Assembly (NCBI RefSeq): GCF_001653235.2
Contig: NC_035792.1
Span: 2,852,001 to 2,916,000, forward strand
Source of the DNA: Pochonia chlamydosporia 170
Taxonomy: Eukaryota; Ascomycota; Sordariomycetes; Hypocreales; Clavicipitaceae
Reading direction: 5' to 3'
DNA: 64,000 nt
The stretch's first letter is position 1. Each line of letters opens with the position of its first letter. Both the position numbers and the translations under genes were made by a program. Below, piece after piece: positions 53,272-64,000 of this stretch. The notes beneath the pieces are model-generated. The model saw only the letters and a program-made list of their open reading frames with translations, was not told where the DNA came from and did no database searches.

Positions 53272-54986
53272 TTCTGGCCGAAGATTTTGAGCTTGGGATA
53301 CTGAGGCACGTCTCCCCTGTTGATTTCTCTGCAGATGAAGCAGCCTCGGGAGCTGGTGCTTGCACAATGGCAGATGTGTTTTGTATGTCCGAGGGGCAAA
53401 GGGGTCCAGGAATAAATTGGAACAGGCGATGGAGTTGAATCTACTCCGTAAGCTAAGCTGACATGGAGCTCGAGTGGGGCGGGAACATTTGAACCCTTCT
53501 TTTTCTCTTTAACCAGACCAGACACTTGTGACATGTCTATGTCGAAGCTGGTATTTTCTCGTAGCCTCAACGTCTCTCAAATATACTATTTTTCTGTTTT
53601 TCGAATAACTATCTTTTCTTTCAAACTCCACAGAGTTAGGGTTGAGCCAGAATCACTACGATGTAAGTAAGTGATGAGGTGCCGAAGATGGCGAGAAACA
53701 ATAACAATCAAGGGGCAACTAGAAATTCTGATGTGGTCTGGTCGTGGAATCCGGCGAGTGTTGTTGAAGGGGTCAAGTTCAATGAAGCCAGACCGCACAT
53801 GCATTCATGTTTGATTTGATGCACCAAGCCTGGTCTAGTAGCATTGCGTTCCTTCCTGGAGTGAAAGCCACCAACCAACCGTCCATGAGGATTAATCAGG
53901 ATCAAGCACAACCTTGCTTGTCTCAATCCCCTCGACTCCCTTCAACATTTGATACACCCTCACCATACTTGATATCTCCAGGCCACTGCCCAGAACACCG
54001 CAGGCGTGTTTTTTAATGCACACTGCGCCAATCTGAACCAAAACTCTTCAGAGAAAATACATATGGACGGCTACTTATACCAGAAGTCCTCTTCTTCCAG
54101 TCAAACTTGCACCCATCGTCCAACCAAACACATCAGTCACATCAGAAGCTTCAAATTCTTTAATATGATTAACATTTATACTTCTTTTCATCTCCAAAAA
54201 GAAAAGAGAATATTCACATGTACAGCTCACCCATATCCAGGGCTTCCTCCGCAACTGCAACCTCACTTGTAGCAGTACAAACGCCCTTTCCGAGATCTCC
54301 ATCTCGCTCTCTCCCTCACTGCTCTTGTGCAACGAACAAGCCAAGTGTTGAAGAAAACCAGGCGAAGTAAAACAAAGCGAATAATCATGTTGGAATCAAA
54401 CATGAATCCCCCATCCCCCATCCCCTGCTCCCGTCCCCAGTTTCCATCTCTTCCAAAACAGAAAAGGAAAAATTCTAAGTGTGCAAAGTGTGCAAAAAAA
54501 AGAAAAATGAAATAGTTTAACGCAAAAATAAGAGTAAAAAGCGTTCATGCTCCAATCCGCAAAACGCCTTGCAAAGACAACTTCCTCCCAAACGGGAACG
54601 GATCGTTCAAATGAAACATTTCTTTTGATGTGCCGCCAATGTTCGCTTTTTTGGTCGGATGTGTGGTGTATGAGTGGTAATGTGTGTGCACGTCGGCCGT
54701 CAATGGACGGGGAACAAACATGAAAAGAAAAGGTGAGTGAGTGAGTGTGTCACCAGCTCATAGATCGCTCATGCAGATCATCAAAACGCATGAATAATGA
54801 AGGACCCTGTGGTCCTGTGCTATGTTGTTCACTTCAAAACGGGGTATAGAAGTTGTGTGCTCTCATCACGCAGTGGAGAGTAGTCGGGGGGGGTATCATG
54901 AAGAAGGCCACGAATGCCGAGCAATAATAATATACAAAAGCAACTCGGCACTGTAGTTGTCGTGAGCCAATATTGAATGACCCCTA
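53272..54986. other. Gene-free region: MSC7 promoter and flippase 3' UTR
   Basis: About 1.7 kb. CCAGACCAGA lies at 53513-53522 and GGTCTGGTCG at 53736-53745; ACTCCGTA at 53442-53449. The stretch 54050-54986 is probably the long 3' UTR of the flippase gene, with A-rich runs near 54480-54540. No gene is seen. Confidence 0.55.
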
Positions 54987-57900
54987 TTAGATGTTTGCAC
55001 TCTTGGTCAAGGACAATCCACGCAGTCGGGCCTTGAACCGGCCACCATGATGCTGTTGAGAATGTGATTGACTTGACTCAATGCGTGACAACCTAGCCGC
55101 CGAAGTAAAGTCATTGCTCGCTTCAAAGCTAGGTCGAACGCGATCCATGGACATTCGCATTCTATCATATGACGGTCTAGCCCGTTCAATTGAAGGCCGG
55201 CCTTGGGCAGGAATCTCAAGCGACATGCGGTTAGCAGTGAAGCCTGTTGAATCGCTACCGCCCTGCGTTCGATTGTGTGTCGTAGTTCGCGTAGCCGTTG
55301 AAGGAGGATATATTGGTCGTAAATCCTCGTCAACGCTGCCATATGCGACGTGCTTTGGTCTCTTGGGGCTATCGGTGCCTGATTTCCGACTCGAGCTCTT
55401 TTCGCTGCCGACTTCTCCCCCGGCGTCCTTATGGAGATGGTCAAACTGTCCAATTAATTCTTGTTCTCGAACAATATCGACATCATAGGGCCAGTAGACC
55501 TTCTGGAGTGCCTTGATAGCGAATCGAGGGAACAAGCAGATAACGGGAACGAGGAAGAACACGGCCCAGAAAGTTGCTTCCCCATAAACCTGAGCGGCAG
55601 TGTGGTAGAAGAACCCCGACGAGGTAAATGACGTGTAGATGCCCGTCCAGAAGAAGATGAATACATCACTGATGACCACAATGAGAAGCATCAGCCAGTC
55701 CCAGCGGTACGTGTTTATCAAGATGTAACCATTGATGGCCAAAATAGCCGGATGAGCGACGTAGGCGCCAAATCGAAGTCTGTCTTCCAGGCCAAGGCCA
55801 TTGAAAGTAACTGATTTTGCAGGAATAAACAACAGGTAGGGAATGAAGAACACCATGACAGATTGGTAAATTCCATCAACCATGTAGAGCCTTCAGAATA
55901 CACAGTTAGCATCTCGCTCCACAAAACAGGTTTGGGCAAAACACTGATTTCAAACTTACCAGAACTTCTTTTGTGTCCATTCCAAGCGCTCGATGCCGCG
56001 GCGGTAAAGTTCGGGAACAGCAAGAGAAACCTTGTCGGATACATCCTGGTCGAGAACACCCATGATAGCCACAGGTACAGAGGTAAAGAACAAGTTAAAC
56101 ATGAGAATATATGTATAGTCGAAGAGGTAAGTCATGTCGTAGTCACAGAACAGTTCGTACCAAAAGATGGCGAATGTCCAAACCATGTTTTTGTAGAAGA
56201 AATTGCTGATACTCTCCGCCAGTCTTCGGTAAGACCATCGACCATGAACGAGTACTAATCTTTGAAGGAATCGGAATTGCGCAATGGCATAGTCGGACGA
56301 CATGGCAGCCTGGCGACCCTCCAAGCCAGCAATACCAACACCAACATCAGCTTCTTGAATCATGGCCACATCGTTTGCACCATCGCCAATGGACAGGGTC
56401 ATAACATCCAATCCATTCTTGACCATGGCAACAACGGCGGCCTTCTGTGCAGGACTGACACGGCAACACAAGACTGATCGACATTGCTTGCACAATAACA
56501 AGAACTTCTGCTTCAAATTATCGTGGAGCGCCCAGCGAAGCGTGAAACCATCGATGACAACGCCGTGGGTGGGGCCAGGCGGTTCGTGGTTCTTCTTGGC
56601 CAGAGCGAGATCTTCGTCGCTGCCAGTGATGCCAAAGACTTGAAGGTATTGGTCGAGTTGCTTTTCCGTGCTTTCGAGGAAGGCCTCGTCTGGGGTCTCT
56701 CCGCTCTCATCTTCGTCCACCCTTAGGTGAATCAGTTCCATGTCGTTGTTAAGCAAATTGCAGGAGAAGCCGATGTTGATAGCTGTCTCAACCTTGTCGC
56801 CGGTGAGAACCCAGAGCTTAATACCAGCCTTGGCAAGCAGAGCAATGGTATCCGGCACCCCGTCCTGGAGGCGATCCTCAATAGCGGTACCACCAAGGAG
56901 AAAGAGTTCTTGCTCAATCATTTCAGCGACGCTTTCCATTTTCTCTTCACGATTTTCCAGAGCAGATGCTGCGGCATCATGCTCTTTCTTCCAGTTGCGG
57001 TATTCTTCCTCAGTCAAGTCTCTGCGAGCAATGCAGAGCGTACGCAGACCTTCACGAGCAAACATTTCGAGGTGCTCGGCAGTCTCCCGTCGAAGTTGTT
57101 GTTGCTCACCTCGCTTCAATCGTGCATAAATGACCGAGTCAGCTCCCTTGCAGATCAGTACAATTCGACCATCGGGCATCCGGACAATAGAGCTCATGCG
57201 CTTTCGGCTCGAGTTGAACTCGATGGTGTTCAAGATTGGATAGTGTCGTTCTTCACCCATCACATTGAGATTGATGCCATCACCTGAGTTGCCCAATACA
57301 GTGAAGCCCATATCACGAGCCGTTGCTACAAGGGCTTCCTCATCAGGAGACTGAGCTTTAAACGTCATTTTAGGCGGATCTCCCGGAATCTTCTCAGCGA
57401 TAACGGTGTGACAAAGTGCCAGAGCTAGCATGAACTCCTCAATAGCCGCTCTCTGCTCTTGTCCATGTTCTCCCGCCAAGTCGGAGACAAAATCTGGAGC
57501 AATAAAAGTCAAGGCATCATCGTGCAAATAGGGGTTGTCGTTAATTTTGCGCAGGCCCTCAAGGGCTTGAACCTTAGCTTCTGCAATCTCGGCATGAATA
57601 CGAGCTGATTCTTTCTCAACATCCACGCCCATTCGCTTCTGCATGCCGGCCTGTGCCTCTGTGTATGCTTCACCATAGGGTTGTCCATTAATCGTCGCCT
57701 TTTTGAACTCCATAACATTTTGGGTGAGTGTGCCAGTCTTGTCTGAAAAGATATATTCAATCTGGCCCACATCATCAGAAATATTCCACGATTTTGGGAT
57801 GCAGGGTTGGTCAATCGGCTCGTAGTACATTTCGACGTCGCTGAAGATAAAAATAGCCTGCAGAGTTCGCACAATTTCCAAGGTAATGTAAAGTGAGATG

Positions 57901-59714
57901 GGGACCAAATTCTGGAACAGGATAATGGCGGCCCAAAAGGTGATGAAGCCACTCATAGGGGCACTTCCACCAATGGACTCGAACTCGAAGAAGTGGAGGG
58001 AAGCATCCGTCTTGGCCCATGCAACTCCGTTTACGATGGCAGCTAGCAGACACATGATGAGAAGAATGCCGAAGTTGCAGATAACGTTGAAGTTCATCTC
58101 TCTGGCAATTCTAGCGCGCTTGCTTGGGGTGATGCCAGCGTTCATCATGATTCGCGTGTCGTGGCCCGTAAATACGACTACTCCAAGGATCCATTCAGTG
58201 TTACGCAGGTTGCAGCCTCGAAGCATAAGATTATCAATGGTAATGGGCTCGGTCATGTCCTCAGGATCGTCGTCCAGATATCCCGGGACCGCTTGCTTCC
58301 AATGAATAGCTCCATTGTACTTGTAGAGGTTGGGATGAGGTGCTTCGCTTTCAATCTTGAATTCGGCACGCTCGCAGTCCCGCGCATGCCTTATGGAGCG
58401 GCCGCAACGAAGAGCTTGTCGAACCTTCAGGTTAGTCTCGCCATCCAAGTTCTTTGTCTCGACGTAGCATGCTCCATCGGGATCGGATGTGGACAGGATA
58501 ATGATGTCTGCAGGCAATTCGTCGTCATTGTAAATACGGACGAAATCACCAACCTGGAGTCCTTTCCAGGTATCCTTCTTGAAGCGGGCTCCCTGGGGTG
58601 GTTTCATGTAATTAATCAAATCAGATTTCATGTCCTGGATGGCAGCGGCACGCTTTGCATCTTCCTCGTCCGGGAATCGGATATGGGGGACTCCGTTCGC
58701 AGGCGTCGGGGAGGGCACAGGCGTCATCTGAATCTCTTCCTGGGCATCAACAAAAGATTCTCGGTTTCCAAATGGGGAGGCAAGGGAGTCGCGGATTGAT
58801 CTCCGTGTTCGGACTGTCTCAATTGATGGTCGGCCCTCGTCTGCCATCTCAGGATGCAGCTTCAGCTGCTTTCGTTCAGCGCGGAGGTTTCTAGCCTTCT
58901 TGGACCACAAGCTCTCAATAGCATGCCAGATCGCACCGAAGAACCGGGAATTTGCCTTTTTGAATCGTCGCCACGATGATACATTGTCCTCTTGTACGTT
59001 CACATTGTTCCAGTTATGCAGCTTATGAACAGACGCGTTGTTGAGCTCGATGTCCAAAATCGTTCTTCGATAGTCTTCGATGGCATCTTTGGCTGCTGTG
59101 AGGACAATGATAACAATCAATGGGACGGCGTTCAACCCTGGATTGACACCACCGAAAATTGGAAAAATCTAGAGTGCGCAACGATTAGCCCCAACCAATG
59201 CCTGAGGGAAATGAGGAGATCAAAAGACAATACATACGACAAGGATGACCAAAAACAAAAAGAAGATGTTGGCCACATTGTGAAATTGAAACCACAGATT
59301 CTTTGGGATAAACGACAACGGTGTATATTTGGCAGTTCGAATCTTGTTCCTGGGAAACGTGTATATGGGGTGGCCATCGTCGAGCATGTCGTCGGGAAGC
59401 GGCAAGTTGAAGTACAACATACGGGATGAGTCCTCCTCCTCGTCAGACTCGTCCTCGTCTACAGGCTCTTCATGGTTGTCGTTCTCTTGGTCATTATGGT
59501 CGGGTTCACCGTCTTGGAAGGGTGCACCATTTCCGTCGCCTCCGGTGGTACTTTTCTCGGACTGCGTTCGCTTGTGCATACGGTTCAGGAGAGACAGTCG
59601 CTTGGTGTTGCTGCTCTTGACCGTCATCTTACGGGTGGCCCATCGCGCTCTTTGTGTCTGAACCTTCGATAACTTAGGGTCCGGGCCAGGCTCCGGGCTC
59701 GTGGGAGGGCTCAT
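54987..59714 (-). CDS. P4-ATPase phospholipid flippase, Dnf1/Dnf2 type
   Basis: Three exons (59714-59238, 59168-55960, 55890-54987) give 1529 residues, close to yeast Dnf1 (1571). It flips phosphatidylcholine and phosphatidylethanolamine-type lipids toward the cytosolic leaflet of the plasma membrane and endosomes, using ATP. Seen in order: an acidic N-terminal region (about 60-100), NKIRTAKYTPLSFIPKNLW before helix 1, DGETNLKVRQAL in the actuator domain (about 400), NLVPISLYITLEIV in helix 4 (the P4-ATPase PISL), the phosphorylation motif DKTGTLTQN (about Asp634), FKAQSPDEEALV, and GDGANDVAMIQEADVG (about 1085). The region MYYEPIDQPCIPKSWNISDD is Dnf rather than Drs2 in character. A Ser/Arg-rich tail of about 170 residues carries repeated RPSxE/RxSxD units, possible kinase sites. 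Needs a Cdc50-type partner, not in this window. Confidence 0.93.
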
Positions 59715-62700
59715 GATGAGTGTGAAGTTGCGGGCGAATGCCCGGTCAACCCGCGGACACCAGCCAGTCTGAGGATCGTGGGGGAGTTGGGAGAAGTAGT
59801 AACGGCGAGCTACAGCGTAGAAACTTCGGCGCGGTCGACGCGATTCGAGGTCACAGCGGGTGCAACTGCAAGAAACCGACGCACCACGACAATTCGAGAG
59901 CCTAGGTGTCGTAAGAGATAGGCGAGAGAGGCGTCAGTCGTGAGGAGGAAAAGTCTGGTTGTTTAGAGGTTGACAAAATGACGAGCAACACTGGGTTGCA
60001 AGGTGGCCGGCCGGGAAGGAAGGAAAGGGCTGGCAGCCAGACCAGACCAGAGAGTGTACAGTCCGGGAAGCCCTGGAAAGCCGGGGCGCAGCATCTCAGG
60101 ACTAACGCCCGTGTTACCGATCAGACCAGCCAGGTAGTCCAGTCCAGTCGTTTTTTGCAGTCAATTGTGGCAGGTGCCAGAGCCAGACCACCAGACCACT
60201 TACGGCTCACACTCCAGCGTGTCCGGACTTTGGACTCCAGACGGCCATTCCAAGAGTGCGGTACCCCGAACATACAAAAAATTGCTGACAGATACATATC
60301 AAAGGCTGGCGAACTGCATGGATCCAGCGACTCCACGTCCCTGTCCCGCTTCCATGTTCCCTCTCCTGAATGAGCACCTGCGGCTTAGTGTCCAGCCTGA
60401 GCAGTTGACCCCTGTCAGCCAGACCATCAATGCCAGTGCAGCACTTGAGTTGTGGCCAGTTCGGCACCGAGCTCGTGAGTCCGGTCTGGTCTGGTTGACC
60501 AGTCTGTTTCCATTGCAATGCACAGTACACGTGTCAAACCTGACTTGCACTATTCCTATTCCTTGCTTCAAATGTGAATGTCTGCTTTGTGCTCTGTACA
60601 GCAGAGTCAATTTTCTGACCGCATGGCCATCCTCAGCGCTGCATTCAACCCAATCCAACCAGACATTGACCAGATTTGATCACCACCAGACTGGCCGGAA
60701 GTCCGCCACAGTAATTGCACCTGTCAGCCCCAGCCCTGCTTGGTAAGAGATGGGCGGCGGCATGGCCAGGGTGCCACAACAAGAACAAACAAGGGACCAT
60801 CTACCTGACTCTAAAGCGCCAATGACGGCTCGGATTGGTCGGCGCCGCTGAGGGAAAGCCACGAAGCCCAACTGGCGACCTGTTCAAGACCCGTCATCGG
60901 GGGTTCCATGCCTCTCTCACCCACTTGAACCAGTCCAAGCGGGTAATACTCTGAGCCTAGCTCCCGGACCATCCGACCAGACCAGACCGCATTGTCGCAA
61001 AGCCCCCACTGAGATTGCTGCTGGTGGCAGTCACGTCAAACGTCTGGTTGTGCCATCCGGTCTCTGTTGTCTGCGGCCGACTATTCTTTGGCCGGGCCTA
61101 CCGTCGCGGTGTACTTGACAATTTGAGAAGATGTACGGAGGTACGGAGGTGCGGAGTACAGATCACAGAGATGGTTGACGTTTGATATTGGTTGGCTGCG
61201 TACGTGTGCCACCATACTCGAATCCGTCAGAAACATTTCATCCGTCAGTGGCAACAAGCGCGGGAGAGGAGGGAAAAAAAATTGCGTTGATTGTTCTTCG
61301 CACCAGAGTCCAGCAGCTTCTGTAACATTGGTAAGCACCAGTAATTACACACCCGGCCCGTCACTCCATTCATTGGAGCACAAAGCCACAAGACAAGCCT
61401 TCAGACAAGCTCATGGCTTGGCCTTGGATTCGTGTCGTGTCCACAGACCTTACGTCTGGCTCATGACTGGCTCCGATCCCAGACTTGAGGCTTTGCTTAC
61501 TTGTGCAGCCATTCAATTTCGCATGCCTCTTCAAACCACTCATTGGTGATATGTTGTGGTTCAGCTGTTGTATCACGGCTTCTCGAGGTCGCTTCTCGCA
61601 ACATATTTGCCAGAAACATTGAGAGTTCATGCCGCCTCCAGACACCATTTTCATCCCGCTGGCGTGCACACTGGCATGCCCATCTCACTTCTGACAGGTA
61701 TTCAAGAGCCCCTTTAATACGGACCAGGGACGCGGTTCACGCGCATGCCAAGAGACGGTCTTTACTGTCTTGGTCCACGCTCAATGGCAAGGGTTCGGCC
61801 AGTTACTCATCAGTCGGCGGGACCCCCTGACTTACCCAGATTGACCACTTGAACCAGCCGCATGTGCCTCCGACGCTCAAATGCTCATGAAAGTCCCTTC
61901 CTGGTATGGAAAAACGAGGATGAGACAGCCGAGCAAAGAAATGGAATATGCCAAATGCCCATTGTGCGTTCTCGCGTTATTCAGCCCTAGCGCGCTATAC
62001 TCGCGCTCTCATTCCTGTATAAAGCCCTGTGTCTATTGTTGGTTGGCCATAACCTCTCATTTGGATGGAATTGCTTCTAGTGACGTCGTCATTAATCAAA
62101 AGCAAATCCCTCCGCCCCTGGGTTCAGCCTCGATCGATTCACGCAATTGGCGGCGCCTCGGGGCTCGACGGTGTACCGTTCGCTCCGTCAGTCGTGGGTG
62201 GCGGTGGGGGACGCAAAGTTGACAGAACAAAACTGGTGACATTATCCGCCCTCTAACGGAAACCGGGGACCCTCTGCATCCGTAATACAGATCCACCAAA
62301 CTCAAATAATTTTCTTTGTCGAAGGGGAAAACTTGTCTGGCTATTTCGCCTGCTATTTTAGGCTTCTAGAAGCCAACCGTGTGGTGATCTCGGGCCGTGA
62401 CATTGCGATTGCTCTTCAGGAACTGTTGGTGAACTCGTCGCTTTCTTCGGTTTCCAGGCGAACCAAGGATTGCCCTTGACTCTCTGGCTCCTGTTCCCAG
62501 GTGTCATCCTTGCCGCAACAGGCAACGACACAAACCACACCTAGTTCAGCTCACCTAAAAACTTCAACATTGATCCAGCTTCCACCCCCGTCCTATCGTA
62601 GAGAGGGGCTCACCTGAAATAGCCGTCGCCAGTTGCTCAAATGCACGATATTGAAGAATAGGGTCCGTACCAGGATGTATGGAGAAGGGGCCACCGCCAA

Positions 62701-64000
62701 GCACAAAGCATGATCATCATCATCACGGACTGGTCAAATTCGTCCAAAGCTGTCCTGGATGCAACAAAATGAGAAAATGGCAAAAATCCTTCAATGTTCC
62801 AAATTTGCCAGCCAGCGTTCAATGTGCCTTCCCTACTCCCTACAAAGGAGCTGCTTGCATACATTGTGACGGTTATCTCGTAGATCTGGCTTGCACCTTC
62901 CATGAAAGTGAAGAGGTCCTGCCCGTTTGGGGGCGCCATGGCATCTTCACAATTGGCCCCAGCCATGAGTCCCCACACTACAGGACTCTTACTCCGTAGG
63001 CATCTTTGATTTGAGACTCAAACATGAATGAAGCCCTTGCAAAACTATTTGCCGGGATTTCTCTGCATATGATCTGAAGGACAAGACGGTGGCATACCAT
63101 TTAATTGCAGCGCTCGCTTAAGGATGTCGCAAGGGTCGCTTTCGGCAGCTCTCTATTCCATGCTCCCTACTCCGTACTCCGTATTTCGGTCAACATCTCG
63201 AAGCTTGGTCAGCCCTCGATGCGCCTCTGTCGCTCACGGACACATGCAATCAGTGGTGATGGTGCCATGTCTTGAGTCAATTCCACCTGGCTGTCACTAT
63301 TTTATCAATTAAAGTTGTGTAATTCGGCAATCTGTGCCTTCTTAAGAATCCCAGCATATACACCCCTGCCCCTTTTGTTGCGCCATACTTTTTGTCGCCG
63401 AGACATTTTTAAGGTTGGAAATGAAATTGATCTTTGCGCGGAGACATGAGGCTAAAATAGACCTTGAATCGCCATAGTACTACCAGTGCTCCGTACTAAC
63501 AGAATATTGTGATTCCCGTGCGATGTTTGCGCAAGATACGAACGGTCTGCTGTTGTGAGAATCAGCCAAGGAAACCAGTCAGCGGAGTATCATGTCAGCT
63601 GGGGGCCATCTCACATTCGAAGCAAGGGGATGATCGCCGCCAACCAGACGAGGGTGGTGAGAGATGGTCTGTGTTCTTAGTTTCGAAAATGGCACCAGAC
63701 AGCAGTGCCGATCAGAGTCGCTCTCAATGTTGCTTGGCAAGGTTAATTACTACGACCCTACAAGTACTGGCTGTTATGCCAGGCATGACGGTACATTCGG
63801 ATATCACACCGACGCCGGGTAGCAATATGTGTCTATGCCATGGTTCTATCAACTGCTAAACCGTCCCTATCGCCGGTTTGCCACATGATACAGATTTGTT
63901 GTAAGCCTCTAATTTTACGGCTCTGTACTCCGTCATTGCCTCATTAATAAGTTGACTAGTAGAACGCACACGCAGCCATGTGAGTCTTAAGCTCAGAGCC
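59715..64000. other. Gene-free right part of window
   Basis: About 4.3 kb without a supportable gene. The first 1.3 kb, upstream of the flippase, is rich in CCAGACCAGA motifs (60036-60990). ACTCCGTA-type motifs cluster at 61133-61159, 62989-62998, 63168-63186, 63488-63496 and 63925-63933. Short open frames (for example 62679-62999) have no recognised domain. A gene may begin beyond 64000. Confidence 0.55.
60036..60990. repeat. CCAGACCAGA motif cluster upstream of flippase gene
   Basis: Copies on both strands at 60036-60053 (GCCAGACCAGACCAGAG), 60182-60200, 60482-60496 (CGGTCTGGTCTGGTT) and 60975-60990 (GACCAGACCAGACC), with several half copies between. It is the densest run of this motif in the window and lies 320-1280 bp upstream of the flippase ATG. 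Confidence 0.6.

Noticed and set aside
62679..62999. Plus-strand frame with CPGC and CIHC pairs
   Set aside because: The two Cys pairs resemble a zinc ribbon, but the surrounding residues are irregular, no conserved fold is seen and the opposite strand is equally open.

Overview
The window is nuclear DNA of a filamentous ascomycete fungus. Genes carry short introns (about 50-170 nt) with GT..AG ends and CTAAC/CTGAC branch sites. The gene set is typical of Sordariomycetes (S1/P1 nuclease, siderophore transporter, TRI12-type exporter, DUF6546 protein, Dnf-type flippase, Asterix). The style of the secreted-protein and transporter genes suggests Hypocreales, but this is inference, not proof. Exon joins were worked out by hand; every gene given here closes in frame with no internal stop, except one pseudogene.

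Layout. 1-2.1 kb: no gene seen. 2.1-6.4 kb: a Sos7-like kinetochore coiled-coil gene, divergent from an RS-rich nuclear protein, then a DUF6546 gene. 6.4-9.5 kb: gene-free, with palindromes, a short inverted-repeat element and CCAGACC motifs. 9.5-15.7 kb: a PA-TM-RING ubiquitin ligase, aspartate-semialdehyde dehydrogenase and a PQ-loop vacuolar transporter. 17.6-23 kb: two secreted products, an S1/P1 nuclease and an Asn/Gly/Gln repeat protein. 24.7-39.8 kb is accessory in character: a sugar transporter divergent from an intronless, bacterial-looking GH20 hexosaminidase; an HNH pseudogene between two short inverted-repeat elements; a siderophore transporter with an SreA-type GATA site; an SDR; a TRI12-family exporter; and a 53-residue secreted peptide gene. 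40.3-59.7 kb is mostly housekeeping: Asterix, a conserved 881-residue unknown, a roadblock/LC7 protein divergent from Ipi1, a DEAD-box helicase, an Msc7-type aldehyde dehydrogenase and a Dnf1/2-type flippase. 59.7-64 kb: no gene seen.

How parts may work together (inference). The GH20 and sugar transporter share one 700-bp promoter with CreA-like sites and could release and import amino-sugar or related carbon. The siderophore importer, SDR and exporter make a small-molecule and iron-handling block. The most notable points are the putative horizontally acquired GH20, the tiny secreted peptide, the family of about 120-220 bp TA-flanked elements with transition-type divergence, and the clustering of CCAGACCAGA motifs upstream of genes. 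No tRNA, rRNA, CRISPR array or autonomous transposon was found.
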